Assembly (NCBI GenBank): GCA_018669475.1
Contig: JABHCC010000084.1
Location: 51,127 to 115,126 of the forward strand
Length of the DNA: 64,000 nucleotides
Source: Bacteroidota bacterium
Lineage (GTDB): Bacteria > Bacteroidota > Bacteroidia > Bacteroidales > UBA12481
Direction: 5' to 3'
The notes beneath the pieces are model-generated. The model was not told the origin of the DNA and did no database searches. It saw nothing but the letters and a program-made list of their open reading frames with translations. Each line of letters begins with the position of its first letter. Within the stretch, counting starts at the first letter, position 1. Made by a program: the position numbers and the translations under genes. Positions 36,587 to 46,276 of this stretch are shown here, one piece after another.

Positions 36587-36922
36587 TTACTCGTTTGTCT
36601 CGTCAGTGATTTCAGGCACACGGTAATATACTTTTTCTTCTACGTATTCCTGAGCAGCAATCAATGTTGGCTTAGGTAAGCGCTCGTAAAATTTTGAAAT
36701 CTCAATCTGTTCGCGGTTTTCAAAAACTTCTTCCAGATTATCAGAATAAGAAGCAAATTCTTCAAGTTTTGAATTCAGTTCAACTTTAATCTCTACACCG
36801 ATTTGATTAGCCCGCTTCGAAATAATTGAAATTGTTTGATACACATTATTGGTATCGTGAGCCAGTTCACTCATATTTCGGGTCACCGTGGTACCCGGAG
36901 CATTCGTCTTTTTATAATACAT
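36587..36922 (-). CDS. rpoZ: RNA polymerase omega subunit (Rpb6 family)
   Basis: 111 residues of the Bacteroidota omega/Rpb6 type. The core NVYQTISIISKRANQIGVEIK corresponds to the conserved omega helix that clamps the C-terminal tail of beta-prime. The family position between bamD and coaBC supports the call, as rpoZ and coaBC are neighbours in many Bacteroidota. It aids assembly of RNA polymerase. It lies 18 bp downstream of bamD and 12 bp upstream of coaBC. Confidence 0.88.
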   Translation of the reverse strand: MYYKKTNAPGTTVTRNMSELAHDTNNVYQTISIISKRANQIGVEIKVELNSKLEEFASYSDNLEEVFENREQIEISKFYERLPKPTLIAAQEYVEEKVYYRVPEITDETNE

Positions 36923-36940
36923 TTCTAAAGTAAAAATTTA

Positions 36941-37744
36941 TTATTCACCACCTAGGGCTTTTTGAACAGTAGCATGTATACGCTCAGCTTCACGTAAATG
37001 TTGCGTTTCAGGAAATTCTTCTATAAATGCGTAATATGCTTCAATTGTATTCTCATATCTTTCTTTAACCTTGCTTTCGATAGAGTTTCGTGCCAAATCA
37101 TAACTTGACTTAAGAATCAAATACATAAGTTCTTCACGAAAGCGTGTCTCGGGATAGGTTTTCAAGCTATTATTAAGAGCGGTTATTGATGCCTTATAAT
37201 CACCCAATTCAAAATATAGCTTTGCTGAATTAAATGATTTCTCAACCAGTTTATCATTCAGCTGATCTATCAGTTGATTACACTCATCAATACGCTCTGA
37301 AGCAGGATGTAAATTAACATACAGCTGCAATTCATTAATCGCTTTATACGTACTGGTTTGATCCAGATTTGGATTAGGAGAATCCTCAAAATAGCAAAAT
37401 GCATTCATAAAGGAACACTCATCTGCCTGAGGTGAATTTGGGAATGTAGTCACAAATTGCCTGAAATAATAACCTGCCATCACATAGTCAGACTGATGAT
37501 AATAACAGTAAGCATAATGATAATAAACATCTTCAGCCCGATCAGTACCTTTATAAACATTCATCAACTCTAAAAACAGAGCTGAGGCTCTCAGATAATC
37601 CTCATCTTCAAAATATTCTTTGGCTTTTTCATAAACGAGGTCATAATCACTGCTATTAAGTATTTTTTGATACTCACTGCATGAAATTGACAGAACTGCC
37701 AGTAAGACAAGGGCTACAGCCTGAAAGGTACGTTTTTTAAACAT
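36941..37744 (-). CDS. bamD: Outer membrane assembly lipoprotein BamD
   Basis: 267 residues from the ATG at 37744 (MFKKRTF); a farther ATG would lie within the promoter. The lipoprotein signal ends in VLSISC. Five TPR-like repeats follow (e.g. YEKAKEYFEDEDYLRASALFLEL, then DVYYHYAYCYYHQSDYVMAGYYFRQFVTTFP), the BamD/ComL arrangement. It is part of the BAM complex that inserts beta-barrel proteins. It is the first gene of the operon bamD-rpoZ-coaBC-DUF4835-recN. Confidence 0.92.
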   Translation of the reverse strand: MFKKRTFQAVALVLLAVLSISCSEYQKILNSSDYDLVYEKAKEYFEDEDYLRASALFLELMNVYKGTDRAEDVYYHYAYCYYHQSDYVMAGYYFRQFVTTFPNSPQADECSFMNAFCYFEDSPNPNLDQTSTYKAINELQLYVNLHPASERIDECNQLIDQLNDKLVEKSFNSAKLYFELGDYKASITALNNSLKTYPETRFREELMYLILKSSYDLARNSIESKVKERYENTIEAYYAFIEEFPETQHLREAERIHATVQKALGGE

Positions 37745-37748
37745 GGCG

Positions 37749-37756
37749 CAAATATA
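37749..37756 (-). promoter_or_regulatory. -7 element of the bamD operon
   Basis: Read leftward this is TATATTTG, a match to TAnnTTTG, a few bases before the chosen start. It excludes the upstream ATG as start. No convincing -33 TTTG at the standard distance. Confidence 0.4.
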
Positions 37757-37804
37757 CAACATTTTCAGATATTTGTACTATAACGTAATAGTGAGGAAAA
37801 ATAG

Positions 37805-37812
37805 TAATTTTG
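37805..37812 (+). promoter_or_regulatory. -7 element of the serine palmitoyltransferase gene
   Basis: TAATTTTG matches TAnnTTTG and is followed by TTTGC. The start GTG is at 37846, giving a leader of about 25 nt. A -33 TTTG at the normal spacing is not evident. Confidence 0.4.
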
Positions 37813-37845
37813 TTTGCAAATATTTTTAATTAAAAAGTAATTAGC

Positions 37846-39096
37846 GTGGACATATTTGAGAAAATTAAGCGGAACATGGGCCCTCTCGGTCAATACCAAA
37901 AAGAGGCTCACGGATATTTTGCTTTTCCTAAACTGGAAGGCCAAATTGCTCCGCATATGAAATTTAATGGTAAGAAAGTGCTTACCTGGAGTTTAAATAA
38001 CTATCTCGGACTGGGAAATCACCCTGAAGTTCGCGAAGCAGATGCTAAGGCAGCAAAAGACTGGGGCTTAGCGTACCCAATGGGTGCACGTGCAATGTCA
38101 GGACACACAGCTCAACACGAAGAGCTTGAAGCTCAACTGGCTGAATTCGAAGGCAAAGAAGCTGCATACCTGATGAATTACGGATACCAGGGAATGGTTT
38201 CTACTATAGATGCCCTGGTTGACCGGAAAGACGTGATTGTTTATGATTCTGAAAGCCATGCATGTATATTGGATGGACTTCGTTTGCACATGGGCAAACG
38301 ATTTGTTTTTCCACATAATAACATGGAGAATCTGGAGAAACAGCTCGAAAGAGCAACTAAATGGGCAGCAAAAGATGATGGTGGGATTCTTGTAATTACC
38401 GAAGGTGTATTCGGCATGTCAGGTGATGTAGGAAAACTAGATGAGATTGTTGCTTTGAAGAAGAAGTTTGATTTCAGACTGTTAGTTGACGATGCTCATG
38501 GTTTCGGTACCATGGGTAAAACCGGAGCAGGAGTTGGAGAACATTTTGGTGTACAGGATCAAATCGACATTTACTTCGGAACCTTTGCCAAATCAATGGC
38601 ATTGATAGGAGGTTTCATTGCAGCTGATCGAGAGGTAATAGACTACATGTATTACAACCTGCGATCTCAGATTTTCGCCAAGTCTCTTCCTATGCCAATT
38701 GTGATTGGAGCAATGAAACGACTGGAATTATTAAAAACACGTCCTGAACTTAAAGGAAAGCTTTGGGAAATTACTAATGCTCTGCAAGGAGGATTAAAAG
38801 CCAAAGGATTTAACCTGGGTGACACAAACTCGCCAGTTACCCCTGTAATGCTGAACGGTACTGTTATGGAAGCAGCTAACCTCGTGATGGATCTGAGAGA
38901 GAATTACGGAATTTTCTGCTCAATAGTTGTATATCCTGTAGTGCCAAAAGGTGTAATTCTGCTCCGTTTGATTCCAACTGCAATGCACAACCTCGACCAT
39001 GTAGAAGAAACCATCAAAGCATTCTCCGAAATCAAATACAAGCTTGAGAACAAGCTATATGATTCAGAGAAAGTTATGAAACCAATTGCTCAATAG
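37846..39096 (+). CDS. spt: Serine palmitoyltransferase (alpha-oxoamine synthase family)
   Basis: 416 residues from a GTG start (no suitable ATG precedes). This is a PLP-dependent fold type I enzyme: YDSESHACI with H138 stacking on PLP, DDAHGFG (215-221) and the Schiff-base lysine in GTFAKSMALIGG (K249). It condenses serine with an acyl-CoA, the first step of sphingolipid synthesis, which is a Bacteroidota trait. KBL and AONS relatives share the fold, but the N-terminal MDIFEKIKRNMGPLGQYQ and the C-terminal layout fit the Bacteroidota serine palmitoyltransferase group. It is monocistronic and ends in a strong terminator. Confidence 0.88.
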   Translation: MDIFEKIKRNMGPLGQYQKEAHGYFAFPKLEGQIAPHMKFNGKKVLTWSLNNYLGLGNHPEVREADAKAAKDWGLAYPMGARAMSGHTAQHEELEAQLAEFEGKEAAYLMNYGYQGMVSTIDALVDRKDVIVYDSESHACILDGLRLHMGKRFVFPHNNMENLEKQLERATKWAAKDDGGILVITEGVFGMSGDVGKLDEIVALKKKFDFRLLVDDAHGFGTMGKTGAGVGEHFGVQDQIDIYFGTFAKSMALIGGFIAADREVIDYMYYNLRSQIFAKSLPMPIVIGAMKRLELLKTRPELKGKLWEITNALQGGLKAKGFNLGDTNSPVTPVMLNGTVMEAANLVMDLRENYGIFCSIVVYPVVPKGVILLRLIPTAMHNLDHVEETIKAFSEIKYKLENKLYDSEKVMKPIAQ

Positions 39097-39130
39097 TCTG
39101 AATAATGGTCTGAACCACATAAAATATTTT

Positions 39131-39170
39131 AAAAAGAAAAACCGGCATTAATGTGCCGGTTTTTCTTTTT
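39131..39170. terminator. Bidirectional terminator with 17-bp perfect stem
   Basis: 39131-39147 and 39154-39170 are perfect reverse complements with GC-rich ACCGGCA next to a 6-nt loop and A/T-rich outer arms, which gives T-runs on both strands. It separates two convergent genes. Confidence 0.93.
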
Positions 39171-39184
39171 AAATCTGCTTTGGT

Positions 39185-41794
39185 TTATAACACTAATACT
39201 TTTTTTCTAAGCATAATTTGCCCCTGATGCAGACAGACCAGGTACCATCCTGCTTTAATAGCTTTTATGGTAATCCTGTGCTCTCCTCTGTTAATCTCAG
39301 ACGGAATATCCTGCTCAAAAACCTTTTGTCCCAAAGAATTGTACATAATCAACTGACCATCCTCCTGATTTAGCTGATTCAAGCGAACGGTAAAAGTACC
39401 ATCGTTTGGCACAGGGAAAATATCCAATTGCGGAATAATACTTTGGATAACACCCGTTCCTATCACACTTATTTTATTAGATTTTGAGGAGCTACAGCCA
39501 TTTAATGTGACTATACTAAAATACTCACCACTAATAGCCGCTTCAAAAGTTTGAGCATTTGCCCCGGATACAGGTTCACCATCTAAATACCATTGGTTAC
39601 CCACATTGGCACTGCTGGTTAATAGTGGCCCGACATCAGTAATCACTGGTGCGTCAGGAACCTCATTAACAACAATATCCAGAGAGGAAGCTGGTGCACT
39701 GAAACCACAATTATTATATGCTCTCACTGAAACTCTGCCACTTATCATACCTTCAGGAAATTCAACTGTTACCATTTCGGTATTCTGTTCATTCACAACA
39801 AATGCTCCATCCGGCAGGTTCCAAGCATATCCTAAAGCATTTTCCACCGGATCTACCTGATAGCTACCTGTCAGATTACCTTCACATAAAATCGCAGGAC
39901 CCTGTATAGCACCGGTAGTACCAGGGGGTACACTAACAACCACAGGCAATTCATCAGATAAAGAACCATTCCCACAACGATTATGAGCAAAAACTGTAAT
40001 AGCACCTGATAAAACTGTTGGGAACATCACAGAGAGAGAATTCGTACCACGACCAGAAGTAATAACACTTCCCTCAGGCACAGCCCAGGTATATGAATAT
40101 GCAAATTCAACCGGATCAACACTGAAAGTATAAATGCCTCCATTGGTACAAATCAAACCAGGACCAGAAATAGTTCCAGGGGATGCTGGTACACCATGCA
40201 CATACACCATATAACCCTCTTGATCCACAGGAAAGCAACCATTCGCATTCATATAACTTACGAAAAGCTGATGATCTCCAATACCGGTCCATTCAACCTC
40301 AATATTGGCAGTACACTGCCCTGAAACAATTCTGCCCTTACCAACAATATTCCATAAATACTGGCTCATACCTGGATCAGTTGAATAATTATAGATGGTA
40401 TTATCCAGACATAAATAATTTTCACCAGCAATAACGGGATCCGGTGATGGATGGACAGTCACATCGAGGCCAATCTCTTCAGTTCTACAATCATTTTGAT
40501 TTTTATACGATACGAATACCGTATGATCACCCGGTGTGTCCCATTCAACCTTAATGACATATTTGTTCATATCATAATATATTTTCCCTCCGGATGAGAT
40601 CCGCCACAGGTATCCAGTTTGTCCCATATCGGTTTGGTATTCCTGAATGGGAAGATCCAGGCAAACAGCGTTAGTCCCTGTAAGATTAGGAGCGGAAGCA
40701 GACAATACTGTGAGGTTTGCAGGATTTGACAAAGTAGATCCATTTTCATCAGTCAACAAGCAGGTAAATACACCAGCGTCAGTGGGAGCCAAAACAGGAA
40801 TCGCATATGAAGGATTAGTAGCGCCAGGTATATCGACTCCATCTTTCCACCATTGGTAGTTAATTACGCCAGAGCCAGTTGCAGTGACCGTGAAGTTTGT
40901 GCTAGTAAATTCACAAGCTATCACCGGATCAGGTTGTGTAATTATTACAGGACCAGCCACTGCTGTTCCTGATATAACAAAGGGCATACCTTGGAAATTG
41001 GTACCACCTGTTGGATTAGAAATAGGGTTCCATGTCCCGGTATACTGTATCGCATTTCCAGTAACTAACTGACCTGTTATTGTCACTGGAGGAATCCATG
41101 GACCACTAAAACTGGATCCGGCAGCACTCCACTCAACCCAATAAGTTCCTTCAGTCAGTTTTTTATTGCTGAAATTTGCTTCAAGCTTCATAACCGGCCG
41201 ATTGGTATTACAGGCAGAAGGTGCCCGATATATTCCTGAAAAAGAAGTTGTTGCCAGAACATTTGTTGTAAGATTGCCCCAAATGACAGTAGATCCAGCT
41301 TGCCCGGGCTTTCCATTCCATATCTGAACATACAATTCTGTGAAAGTAGATGGGGGCCCTGCACCAGATTGATATCCGAAAGTGAGGAAATTATCTAAGA
41401 TCCATTCTTCTCCTTGGGGTATGACAAAATCATCGGCAACAGAAAAACCAGGACCCTTTTGAAACCCATAACCATAAATATTAAAAGGGGCTAAGATTCT
41501 ACTTTCATCAGCTCCTGTTCCCGGACATACTGCATTTATAAGTGGCCCATTGTCAAATAGAACTCCTACACCAGCAAATCCGTTAACTACCGGACGAACA
41601 TTAACATCAGTGCTTTTCTGAGCAGGCTTCTCCGAATTGGGAACCTGGGTTAAAAGAGTACCTGTAGCAAGATCTGCTGCTAAGTTCTCAGATTTTTGAA
41701 TCTGGCTATTTTCCTGGCCAGATAATAATAGCGGAATTGACAATAACAGAAACACTGTCATTATCTGAAACAGATAAAATTTTCTTGAAGTCAT
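39185..41794 (-). CDS. Large secreted protein with Ig-like and PKD-like repeats and T9SS sorting domain
   Basis: 869 residues from the ATG at 41794 (signal peptide to about LLLSGQ); an ATG 30 bp farther out is unlikely. Residues ~60-285 form a beta-rich domain of unknown family. An Ig-like domain follows (about 285-360; CEFTSTNFTVTATGSG...W..DG), then four or so PKD-like modules of about 80 residues, each with a C-x-N/G and Y.W pattern. The C-terminus is a type A T9SS signal (IFPVPNDGTFTVRL, ending RKKVLVL). A surface adhesin or structural role is likely. No catalytic motif is seen. Confidence 0.84.
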   Translation of the reverse strand: MTSRKFYLFQIMTVFLLLSIPLLLSGQENSQIQKSENLAADLATGTLLTQVPNSEKPAQKSTDVNVRPVVNGFAGVGVLFDNGPLINAVCPGTGADESRILAPFNIYGYGFQKGPGFSVADDFVIPQGEEWILDNFLTFGYQSGAGPPSTFTELYVQIWNGKPGQAGSTVIWGNLTTNVLATTSFSGIYRAPSACNTNRPVMKLEANFSNKKLTEGTYWVEWSAAGSSFSGPWIPPVTITGQLVTGNAIQYTGTWNPISNPTGGTNFQGMPFVISGTAVAGPVIITQPDPVIACEFTSTNFTVTATGSGVINYQWWKDGVDIPGATNPSYAIPVLAPTDAGVFTCLLTDENGSTLSNPANLTVLSASAPNLTGTNAVCLDLPIQEYQTDMGQTGYLWRISSGGKIYYDMNKYVIKVEWDTPGDHTVFVSYKNQNDCRTEEIGLDVTVHPSPDPVIAGENYLCLDNTIYNYSTDPGMSQYLWNIVGKGRIVSGQCTANIEVEWTGIGDHQLFVSYMNANGCFPVDQEGYMVYVHGVPASPGTISGPGLICTNGGIYTFSVDPVEFAYSYTWAVPEGSVITSGRGTNSLSVMFPTVLSGAITVFAHNRCGNGSLSDELPVVVSVPPGTTGAIQGPAILCEGNLTGSYQVDPVENALGYAWNLPDGAFVVNEQNTEMVTVEFPEGMISGRVSVRAYNNCGFSAPASSLDIVVNEVPDAPVITDVGPLLTSSANVGNQWYLDGEPVSGANAQTFEAAISGEYFSIVTLNGCSSSKSNKISVIGTGVIQSIIPQLDIFPVPNDGTFTVRLNQLNQEDGQLIMYNSLGQKVFEQDIPSEINRGEHRITIKAIKAGWYLVCLHQGQIMLRKKVLVL

Positions 41795-41956
41795 ATAAAG
41801 TGGTATTAAATTGGTTTTCGACAAACAGGTTACGAAAACCTTTTATCTCATCAAAAAAATTCATCGTATTGTATCTTGTTTACTGGGAAATATTATACGG
41901 ATCAAAATCATGCTTTTACTGTGTTCTATATATATATGACAAGCAGATTTGCATTA

Positions 41957-41994
41957 CCGATTTTTGTAATATAAATCGGACAGAATTCCGATTT
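41957..41994 (+). promoter_or_regulatory. Overlapping alternative hairpins in the mtaB leader
   Basis: CCGATTT (41957-41963), AAATCGG (41973-41979) and CCGATTT (41988-41994). The central arm can pair with either flank, giving two mutually exclusive stems (loops 9 and 8 nt). The last arm ends 57 bp before the mtaB start. It could also be a paired operator for a dimeric regulator. Confidence 0.4.
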
Positions 41995-42050
41995 CTGAAA
42001 GCATTTGAGAAATCAATGTAATTCCTTTACATGAAACATACGATACACCA

Positions 42051-43430
42051 ATGTATTTCAAAGACTTAAGCATTTCAGACCCAAAGGATTTATTATTCGG
42101 CATTGCTCCTAATCCTATAAACACTAAACGCGGACTTCAAATTGGAGGAGGGATTGTATATCCTGAACTCAATTTTACTTTACCCCCGATTGAAGTTTCA
42201 ATATCGAATCAGGAAGCGATTTTTAAACAGTATTCTGACATTGCGACAGGAGCTCTGAAAAGAGCAGTTGAATTGCATTCAAATGGTTTAATATTGGAAC
42301 TGGAGACCGTAGTTGAGATGACACAATATCCTGAAATAGGTGTCGGTATTGTAACAAGAATGAATGATATCTGTGAGGAGTATTTCATCCGGCATGGTTT
42401 AAAAACCGAGATAAGACTCACTCCAAATGATTTGCGTGAATTTGATCGTCCGCCAAAAATGCGAACTTCCAAATATTTGGAGCCAATGTTTGAATTATTC
42501 GAAGCAGGAGCATTGGCTGGAGGAGACTTACTATCAATTGAATCAACAGGTGGTAAAGAGATATCAGATGATTCGCTAATGATGTGTGACATCAGACAAT
42601 TTATCTTTTCTCAGGCAATTTTAGGAGTCAGAGACATGGCATTTATTTGGGAGAAGATTAGTGCTATAGCCAAAAAAACGGGTACAACTCCCGGAGGAGA
42701 TACAGCTTGTGCTTTCGGAAACACTGCAATGGTTCTGGCCGAAAAGAAATATATACCAAAGATTTTTGCAGCGGTCGCCCGATTGGCAACTATAGTCAGA
42801 TCACTAGTAGCTTTTGAGAATGGAGCCATGGGTCCTGATAAAGATTGTGGATATGAAGGACCGTTCATAAAGGCAATTACAGGTGCCCCAATATCCATGG
42901 AAGGCAAATCCTCTGCTTGTGCCCATTCCAGTCCTTTGGGAAATGTTGCGGGAGCATGTGCCGATTTATGGAGCAATGAATCAGTTCAAAATATAAAATT
43001 ACTAGCGGGAATGGCACCCACAGTCTATCTCGAGCAGCTTGAATATGATGTAAGGCTTATGAATACAGCCCTTAGTCAAGGCAAAGAAAACGCACTCCAG
43101 CTGCAGTCATTGATGGTAAATTCCGATATTCGCTTCGATCCGCAAGCCTATATTCTTGCCCCGGAGAATGTAATAGAAATATCAAAAGCCATCGTACAAA
43201 GTGACAATCACCTTGAAGCCACACGCTCAGCATGTCTTAAAGGATTAGACATTCTTACTGAGGCTTTTGAGAATGACAAACTACTTATTGATGAAATTGA
43301 ACAGGTTTGGTTTACAACTATTCGAGAAGCAGTAGAATCCATCCCCACGAATGAGGATGAATTTATTTCGGAGATGATGCCAGTTCTTGACCTGTCAAAA
43401 CTTGATTTATCCGGCTACGGCTTAACATAA
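42051..43430 (+). CDS. mtaB: Methanol:corrinoid protein methyltransferase MtaB
   Basis: 459 residues, the usual MtaB length. Recalled from the Methanosarcina barkeri structure, MtaB binds zinc through a Glu and two Cys. Here E164 (LSIESTGG), C220 (GGDTAC) and C266 (DKDCGYEGP) stand in the corresponding motifs, and GKSSACAHSSPLGN and DLWSNESVQN match the family closely. MtaB breaks the C-O bond of methanol and methylates the cobalt of a corrinoid protein (MtaC). Neither mtaC nor a corrinoid:acceptor methyltransferase is nearby, and the neighbours (T9SS protein, thioredoxin reductase) are unrelated. It stands alone on the plus strand, so partners must be elsewhere or the substrate differs. Confidence 0.9.
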   Translation: MYFKDLSISDPKDLLFGIAPNPINTKRGLQIGGGIVYPELNFTLPPIEVSISNQEAIFKQYSDIATGALKRAVELHSNGLILELETVVEMTQYPEIGVGIVTRMNDICEEYFIRHGLKTEIRLTPNDLREFDRPPKMRTSKYLEPMFELFEAGALAGGDLLSIESTGGKEISDDSLMMCDIRQFIFSQAILGVRDMAFIWEKISAIAKKTGTTPGGDTACAFGNTAMVLAEKKYIPKIFAAVARLATIVRSLVAFENGAMGPDKDCGYEGPFIKAITGAPISMEGKSSACAHSSPLGNVAGACADLWSNESVQNIKLLAGMAPTVYLEQLEYDVRLMNTALSQGKENALQLQSLMVNSDIRFDPQAYILAPENVIEISKAIVQSDNHLEATRSACLKGLDILTEAFENDKLLIDEIEQVWFTTIREAVESIPTNEDEFISEMMPVLDLSKLDLSGYGLT

Positions 43431-43438
43431 AATTAGCC

Positions 43439-44434
43439 TCAATAGCGTTCTCCCAAATATTTCTCAGCATCCAGGGCAGCCATACAACCTGATCCGGCAG
43501 CAGTAACAGCCTGACGGTAGTGTTTATCCTGAACGTCCCCCCCCGCAAATACTCCAGGAATATTGGTTTTGGATGTCCCTGGAATTGTATTGATATAGCC
43601 AGTATTATCCATATCCAGATACTCATTAAAAATGTCTGAATTTGGTTTGTGTCCGATTGCAACAAAGAAACCGGTAATATCTTTTCTCACTTCCTCTCCC
43701 TTTGCATTTGTCAGCAACACACCTTCAACCGCCTGTTTGCCAACAATTTCCTTTGTTACGTGCTCATAAAGTACTTCAATATTTTCAGTATTAGCTACAC
43801 GCTCCTGCATGGTCTTTGAGGCCCTCATTATTGGCTTGCGAATGATCAGGTAAACTTTTTTGCAAATGCCTGACAGATAGGTAGCCTCTTCGGCCGCAGT
43901 ATCTCCACCACCCACAACTGCCACATCCTGTCCTTTATAGAAGAAACCATCACATGTTGCACAGGCCGATACGCCAAAACCTTTATATTTTTCTTCTGAG
44001 TCAAGTCCCAGGTATTGTGCAGTTGCTCCGGTTGAAATGATTACCGTTTCTGCCTCAATGATTTTCTCATCATCAATCCAAACTTTGTGGCTTCCACCCT
44101 CTTTGCTAAACTCCACTGCTGTTGCCATACCCCAACGTACATCGGTGCCAAATCTCTCAGCCTGTTTTTGCAAATCCTGCATCATTAATGGCCCTGTAAC
44201 TCCTTCAGGATATCCTGGAAAGTTATCTACTTCTGTTGTGGTTGTAAGCTGACCGCCAGCCTGTAATCCCTGATACATAACCGGCTTCAGGTTTGCACGT
44301 GAGGCATAAATGGCAGCGGTATATCCGGCAGGGCCAGATCCCAGGATTAACACCCGTACTTTTTCAGCTTCACCTTCAATATCAGGCTTTTGAGATTCTA
44401 CTTTATCTGTATTGATACTTCCAAATTCTAACAT
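43439..44434 (-). CDS. trxB: Thioredoxin-disulfide reductase
   Basis: 331 residues. FAD motif GSGPAGYTAA (32-41), the redox pair C158 and C161 (CATCDG), and the NADPH motif GGGDTAAEEA (175-184) are all present. An N-terminal extension of about 25 residues precedes the FAD domain. It reduces thioredoxin with NADPH. It converges on mtaB with an 8-bp gap and probably has its own promoter in the 234-bp region upstream. Confidence 0.96.
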   Translation of the reverse strand: MLEFGSINTDKVESQKPDIEGEAEKVRVLILGSGPAGYTAAIYASRANLKPVMYQGLQAGGQLTTTTEVDNFPGYPEGVTGPLMMQDLQKQAERFGTDVRWGMATAVEFSKEGGSHKVWIDDEKIIEAETVIISTGATAQYLGLDSEEKYKGFGVSACATCDGFFYKGQDVAVVGGGDTAAEEATYLSGICKKVYLIIRKPIMRASKTMQERVANTENIEVLYEHVTKEIVGKQAVEGVLLTNAKGEEVRKDITGFFVAIGHKPNSDIFNEYLDMDNTGYINTIPGTSKTNIPGVFAGGDVQDKHYRQAVTAAGSGCMAALDAEKYLGERY

Positions 44435-44668
44435 ATCTATAATATTTTTTGATTTTCTTATGACAATAGACGAACCATGTACTCTTTTCCTGACATTTTA
44501 ACAGCTAAATTTACAAAAATCCATCAGGACCCATATAGCCAAAAACCATACCATTTAATTAACATCACAAATTCGAAAAAACACATGTATTTTCAGGCTA
44601 AACAGTATTTTAGCTTCAATTGACCAGGCGCAATTGGCATCTTAAGAAACTCATATCATTATAATCTG

Positions 44669-46132
44669 CTAGTATTTCTCCCACTTGGGATCATCCAGAG
44701 ATGTGTCTAAATATTTTATCTGCTTCAAGTAAGATGGTCGTTCCAATCCTGTTCCAATTATGTTACCATCGGGATCAAAAAGCATATATCGTGGAATTCC
44801 ATTGAATTTATAAGTCTCGCTAAAATCACATGGCATACCTCTTTCACTAATCAGCTGTATGCCTGGCATTTCATTATTCTCAAGATAGTTCAACCAATCT
44901 TCCCTACTGTCATCCATGGAATACATAATGAATATAATATTTCTGTCCTCGTAAGCTTTAACCAATTCTCGAAAGGAGGGTAATTCTCCAATACATGGGC
45001 CACACGATGTTGCCCAGACATCAACAAACACAAACTGCCCCTTGAATTCTGATAATGCTCTTGATTCACCATCTGGTGTTTCACCTCTTACTGCAGGAGC
45101 TAATTCACCAGGCTGTAATTTTCTCCAACTATCCTCCTCTTTCTTAACAAACTCAACGTACTCATTATTAGTGCAGTTATGCTTGAAAAGAACTAGTAAG
45201 TTCTCAATTGGTTTTAATTCTCCACGATTAAATGCCCGCTTAGCCAAATCCAACAAGAGAAAGTTTCTCACCTCCTCATTATTAACGCTGTCTATAACAA
45301 ATTGGGTTCCATACTCATAAACATTCCTTCTTGACAAACTCCCTTCTATTAGAGCTTCCCTATTCTCATCCGTCCATTTATTGGCAAGTGCAAGAGATTT
45401 ATTAAAAATATATGCATCCAAATTACTTTGCATCAGTCCAAGATCTAACAAATCAGGCCTTTCTAACAGATAATTGTAATCAGGTTTTACCAACTCGTAC
45501 CATTCTTTCGGTAAATATTTCCCCTTGGCTGAGCGATATAGCATTGGATAATAATACATTCTACTCAGTGCATTAAGTTTAATATTCTCAAATTGTTGTG
45601 TCCAAAAAACATGCTCAGGATTTCTTTTTTTTGCTGTTTCAAGAAAACCTTCATTAACCATTCTTATTGAATCTAAAAGTTCTAAAAAGGCCTCAGGCTC
45701 CAGTCCTCTGCCAAATCCACCATTCCAATTCATTTCATCGTGAAATCCAGCAAGTCTGATTAGATAGTTATTCATATCTCTCAAATTGCCAGTTACATTT
45801 ATTCTTTCTGATAAGAATGCCCCTGTATCAAGATCAATTACAATATGGGAACCTGGCTCGCCATAAAACTCCACAGACTCCTTAGTTGAAAACCTCAGGT
45901 ACATTGGAGCAAGAGTGAAAACTGTATCAAAAACTACAGTATCTGAAGAAGTTAAGACTTGCTTATGATCAAATCCAAAAACATCAGAATAAAAAAAGTC
46001 AATCGTTTCATAATCTGGATTTTGAATCCTGTATTCAACTATTATTTGATCATCAGGAACCTTATTGCAGCAAGAAAAAAACATACAAATACCGACTGCA
46101 AAAACAGACAACATTACCAGGTGGTGATTCAT
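44669..46132 (-). CDS. TlpA-like thioredoxin-fold lipoprotein
   Basis: 487 residues from the ATG at 46132 (MNHHLVML); an upstream ATG is 36 bp farther. The signal ends in ICMFFSC, a lipoprotein motif. The middle (about 30-310) is an unassigned helical/beta region, as in DUF4369/DUF5106-type proteins. The C-terminal ~145 residues are a TlpA/ResA thioredoxin domain with the active site TSCGPC and the following ELPSFRELVKAYE. It likely reduces disulfides in the periplasm. It is a lone gene. Confidence 0.8.
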   Translation of the reverse strand: MNHHLVMLSVFAVGICMFFSCCNKVPDDQIIVEYRIQNPDYETIDFFYSDVFGFDHKQVLTSSDTVVFDTVFTLAPMYLRFSTKESVEFYGEPGSHIVIDLDTGAFLSERINVTGNLRDMNNYLIRLAGFHDEMNWNGGFGRGLEPEAFLELLDSIRMVNEGFLETAKKRNPEHVFWTQQFENIKLNALSRMYYYPMLYRSAKGKYLPKEWYELVKPDYNYLLERPDLLDLGLMQSNLDAYIFNKSLALANKWTDENREALIEGSLSRRNVYEYGTQFVIDSVNNEEVRNFLLLDLAKRAFNRGELKPIENLLVLFKHNCTNNEYVEFVKKEEDSWRKLQPGELAPAVRGETPDGESRALSEFKGQFVFVDVWATSCGPCIGELPSFRELVKAYEDRNIIFIMYSMDDSREDWLNYLENNEMPGIQLISERGMPCDFSETYKFNGIPRYMLFDPDGNIIGTGLERPSYLKQIKYLDTSLDDPKWEKY

Positions 46133-46276
46133 AAAAGTGATTTTTTTAGGTTCTTTCAAGGAGGACAATGCACTTTAAGTACAACAATATAGGTAAAAGG
46201 AAAGTGTTTTACTATAAGACATTATGTTTTGTCGCATCTGAGTAGTCGATATCTAATCTATCCAAAATTCAATAGT

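Noticed and set aside
41830..42050. Cobalamin riboswitch before mtaB
   Set aside because: No B12-box-like segment or multi-stem layout is seen; only the short alternative hairpins.
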